Of a stretch of 64,000 bases of DNA, positions 61,691 to 64,000 are shown in pieces. Where the stretch lies: the NCBI GenBank assembly GCA_028023455.1, contig JAQFVV010012441.1:5252992-5316991 (forward strand), in the 5' to 3' direction. The stretch is from Epiperipatus broadwayi (Eukaryota; Onychophora; Udeonychophora; Euonychophora; Peripatidae). Made by a program: the position numbers and the translations under genes. The notes below the pieces were generated by a model. That model worked only from the letters and a program-made list of their open reading frames with translations, made no database searches and was not told the DNA's origin. Position 1 is the stretch's first letter. Each line of letters starts with the position of its first letter.

Positions 61691-63532
61691 CTTCCTTCCA
61701 AGGTTAAAGAATTATAAAAATGCATATTTTCCATATGTTTTCCAAATTATTGTGTGGATGTTTCAACCAGGCAAATTAGTTAAGGTAGTCATTTAGTTCC
61801 ATGCAATCCATCGTTTCATTTAATTGATAAAACCAGAGTTAATTGCTTTTTATTTTTAAAATAAATGAAAATATTTAATTTTATTGCTATATTATTTTTT
61901 TTTAAATAGGAATTCATCTCATTGTTTAGTATTACATATTGCTAAATACTATTTATTACATCTTAAATTCTTTGATAGCTTATTACTTATTTATAAGGTT
62001 AAATTTTAATATGAGTTCTGCTTAATTAGAAAAGAAGCCAATTTTAACAACAATCTTCTTGTGTTTTAAATTTCTATTTTTCTGACATAGCTGTCTTTTT
62101 TTAAATATCTAAGTCAATGAAGTTAAATGATTCATTTGTGCTTGTTGGATTGTAACTTTAATATTGGAGTAGGATGTATAAAGTATTTAAAAGATGAGAA
62201 AATCTTTTTTTTTATTAGCTGTATACACAATGGGCAAGTGTTTGTAAATATATAATATTCTAATATATAATTGGATTTATAACACATTATCATTACATTA
62301 ATTTAATTTTTTCAAGCTAATAATAAAAATAAGCCAAACAAATATAAAGTGATCATTATTATTTTTGCTTACCGCTTCATTTTATGCTATGCTAAGAATT
62401 AATATTTTGTTTCTTTAATTATACTTCATGAATTATGCTATTTGTTTCAAAAGATAAATGATTTTAATAAATACCATGTAGTAATATTTCTTGTCGTAGT
62501 CAACTAGGTATTAAAATTACAATGAGATTGCCAATGGCTCTTAACAAGATTTTTCAGAATATCCTCATCCTCAGACCAGTTTCTAGATCTAGTTTTCATC
62601 AGCGAGGTTCTACAATATGCAAACATTAGATTTTAAAGATTAATTATGTTATCTTCTCTCAAAATAAACTTTCATTTTAGTTTTAATTATTTTAGGTAAC
62701 CAATGATACTGTACACCCACACATGTATATGTTAATTAGTAGATATGATTACCACATTCTTATAGAAAAAATATCTGGGATGATCTGCTATTCAGTCACA
62801 AACTCAACCTAAATATTTGCTTCTCTAAAGATAAGACAAATGGAAAAGACATTGCACAGATATGTTTTAATATTTTATTTTTATTAACAAAAAAAAATCT
62901 CACTCACACAAACAAATAAATTATATATAATCATAACACATTATTTACAAATAGTACACTATTTACAAATAGTATATAAATATGAAACAAAAATATTAAA
63001 TATAGTTATTATGGAAATTGAATAATTATGCATATAAACAAAGTATTAACTGTGATTAACATTCATAAATATGAATTTAATGATGTGTATATTTTAGCAA
63101 CATTAAATAATAATTGTTGAAAATGAATTAAACAATACTGCTTAACATCAAATACACATATATAATAAACAATGTCGTCTCATTGTGCTGTTTCTAATAT
63201 CAAAATAAAATACATATTTTCACATTTTAAAATATTTCAACAATAATATTTATTTTATATTTTTAATTTATACCATTACATCCCGATGGAAGAATCTATT
63301 ATAAAAATAAGGAAAGTTGGAAAAGTTATTAGTTTTCTTTTATTGAAATTATATATTTTAATCTTTATATAAGACTTAGAGATTCCATTTAAAAGAAGAA
63401 CTCCTTTAAGTGTAAAAATGTTTACTGTTTTACTACTTTCACTGATCACTGTCTATTAATATCTGACTGATTCTTTAATATTAAAATATAAAGGATATTT
63501 TTTTCTATGTGATATAGTTTTATATAGTTTTA
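61691..63532. other. Unassigned AT-rich DNA
   Basis: No gene recognised. A segment near 62570-62612 (CAGACCAGTTTCTAGATC, CATCAGCGAGG) faintly recalls family 1 but lacks the rest of the unit. Confidence 0.45.
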
Positions 63533-63617
63533 TTGTTAAAAGGAGGTTGCTTTGACAACAGTTTGAAACTGTTGATTGTTATTGATATTGAGATTGTCTA
63601 AGTGTTGACTGGCTTTT
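63533..63617 (+). repeat. Repeat family 3, R segment only
   Basis: The cleanest R: AAAAGGAGGTTGCTTTGACA, then the perfect hairpin CAACAGTTTGAAACTGTTG, then GATATTGAGATTGTCTAAGT and GTTGACTGG. U is absent. Confidence 0.75.
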
Positions 63618-63619
63618 AA

Positions 63620-63790
63620 TTATATATATATATATAGAAATGCAAGTATGATGTATATACTTAATCTAGATGAAATTAAAGGGATTTGAATTTAGACTCT
63701 CAAGCTTACCACGGTCTTTATTTCTATTCATTACAACTGATACATATTACCATATACACGTGAAAAGAGTAAATATATATTTATGTGATA
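63620..63790. mobile_element. Foldback family 2, partial arm
   Basis: Matches the left arm: GGGATTTGAATTTAGACTCT, CAAGCTT, ACAACTGATACATATTACC, ATACACGTGAAAAGAG. It ends before the hammerhead-like region. The remaining bases to 64000 show nothing recognisable. Confidence 0.6.
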
Positions 63791-64000
63791 AGATTAGTAT
63801 TAATATATTTGTATTTATGAACATGATCTGTGTTCATATTATGATTTAATAAAAGTTTAAAAAAATTGGGTTCCCAAGTACTCCTGGGATTTTTTTAAAA
63901 ATATCCAGTCTGCACAACTTGATTAACTCTCCTACATTGAGTTTTAAAATAATATCTACATATTTTTATTTATAGGAGTGAAACAAAAATCCAAAACTAC

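Noticed and set aside
62570-62612. A further family 1 hammerhead copy
   Set aside because: Only about 40 bases resemble the unit and the terminal and downstream blocks are missing; chance similarity is possible.

Overview
This window looks like nuclear DNA from an AT-rich invertebrate animal. The evidence is the complete lack of bacterial gene organisation, the many (AT)n, (AC)n and (TATC)n microsatellites, tRNA-derived SINEs, decayed animal LINEs, and several lineages of Penelope-like elements (PLEs) with the fused reverse transcriptase/GIY-YIG endonuclease typical of animals. I cannot name the species. A cephalopod or other mollusc would fit the style of the repeats, but nothing in the sequence proves it. 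I find no host protein-coding gene. Every open reading frame I can interpret belongs to a decayed mobile element or is an antisense shadow of one.

Layout. 1-9.5 kb: mostly unassigned AT-rich DNA with a decayed PLE (2.2-3.2 kb), a large duplicated TATC microsatellite (3.2-3.6 kb) and a homopolymer zone (7.4-7.7 kb). 9.5-20.3 kb: an inverted-repeat element carrying a hammerhead-like motif (9.95-10.36 kb), two tRNA-headed SINEs (11.05 and 13.1 kb), a second inverted-repeat family with a hammerhead motif (11.9-12.4 and 19.85-20.13 kb), and a GIY-YIG fragment (19.0-19.4 kb). 20.3-27.2 kb: a giant palindrome made of two PLE copies fused head to head. A 1.7 kb solo LTR and one hammerhead inverted-repeat element have inserted into one arm. 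27.2-38 kb: more copies of the hammerhead family, a ~440-bp repeat with flanking direct repeats, minisatellites, a third diverged LTR and an RTE-type LINE. 38.5-42.1 kb: a foldback element, then a PLE split by a second copy of the same solo LTR. 43.5-44.0 kb: an N gap whose two edges are identical. 44.7-46.9 kb: two more head-to-head PLE pairs. 49.1-49.5 kb: another PLE tail junction. 51.1-52.8 kb: a hammerhead-family copy and a Jockey-like LINE. 55.7-57.0 kb: a PLE. 57.05-58.33 kb: a nested 1.3 kb palindrome with hammerhead-like cores. 58.3-64 kb: mostly unassigned.

The most interesting theme is that at least four unrelated repeat families here carry a hammerhead-ribozyme-like core (CTGANGA, stem II, GAAA). 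In each, the short segment after GAA tends to be self-complementary (ACTAGT, ACGT, AGYGCT, AUGCAU-like), as expected for ribozymes with a minimal stem III that work as dimers. Hammerheads in PLEs are already described in the literature. The two short foldback families with no coding capacity, built as head-to-head copies around such cores, are the best candidates here for an undescribed system. All structures were folded by eye and none has been tested.
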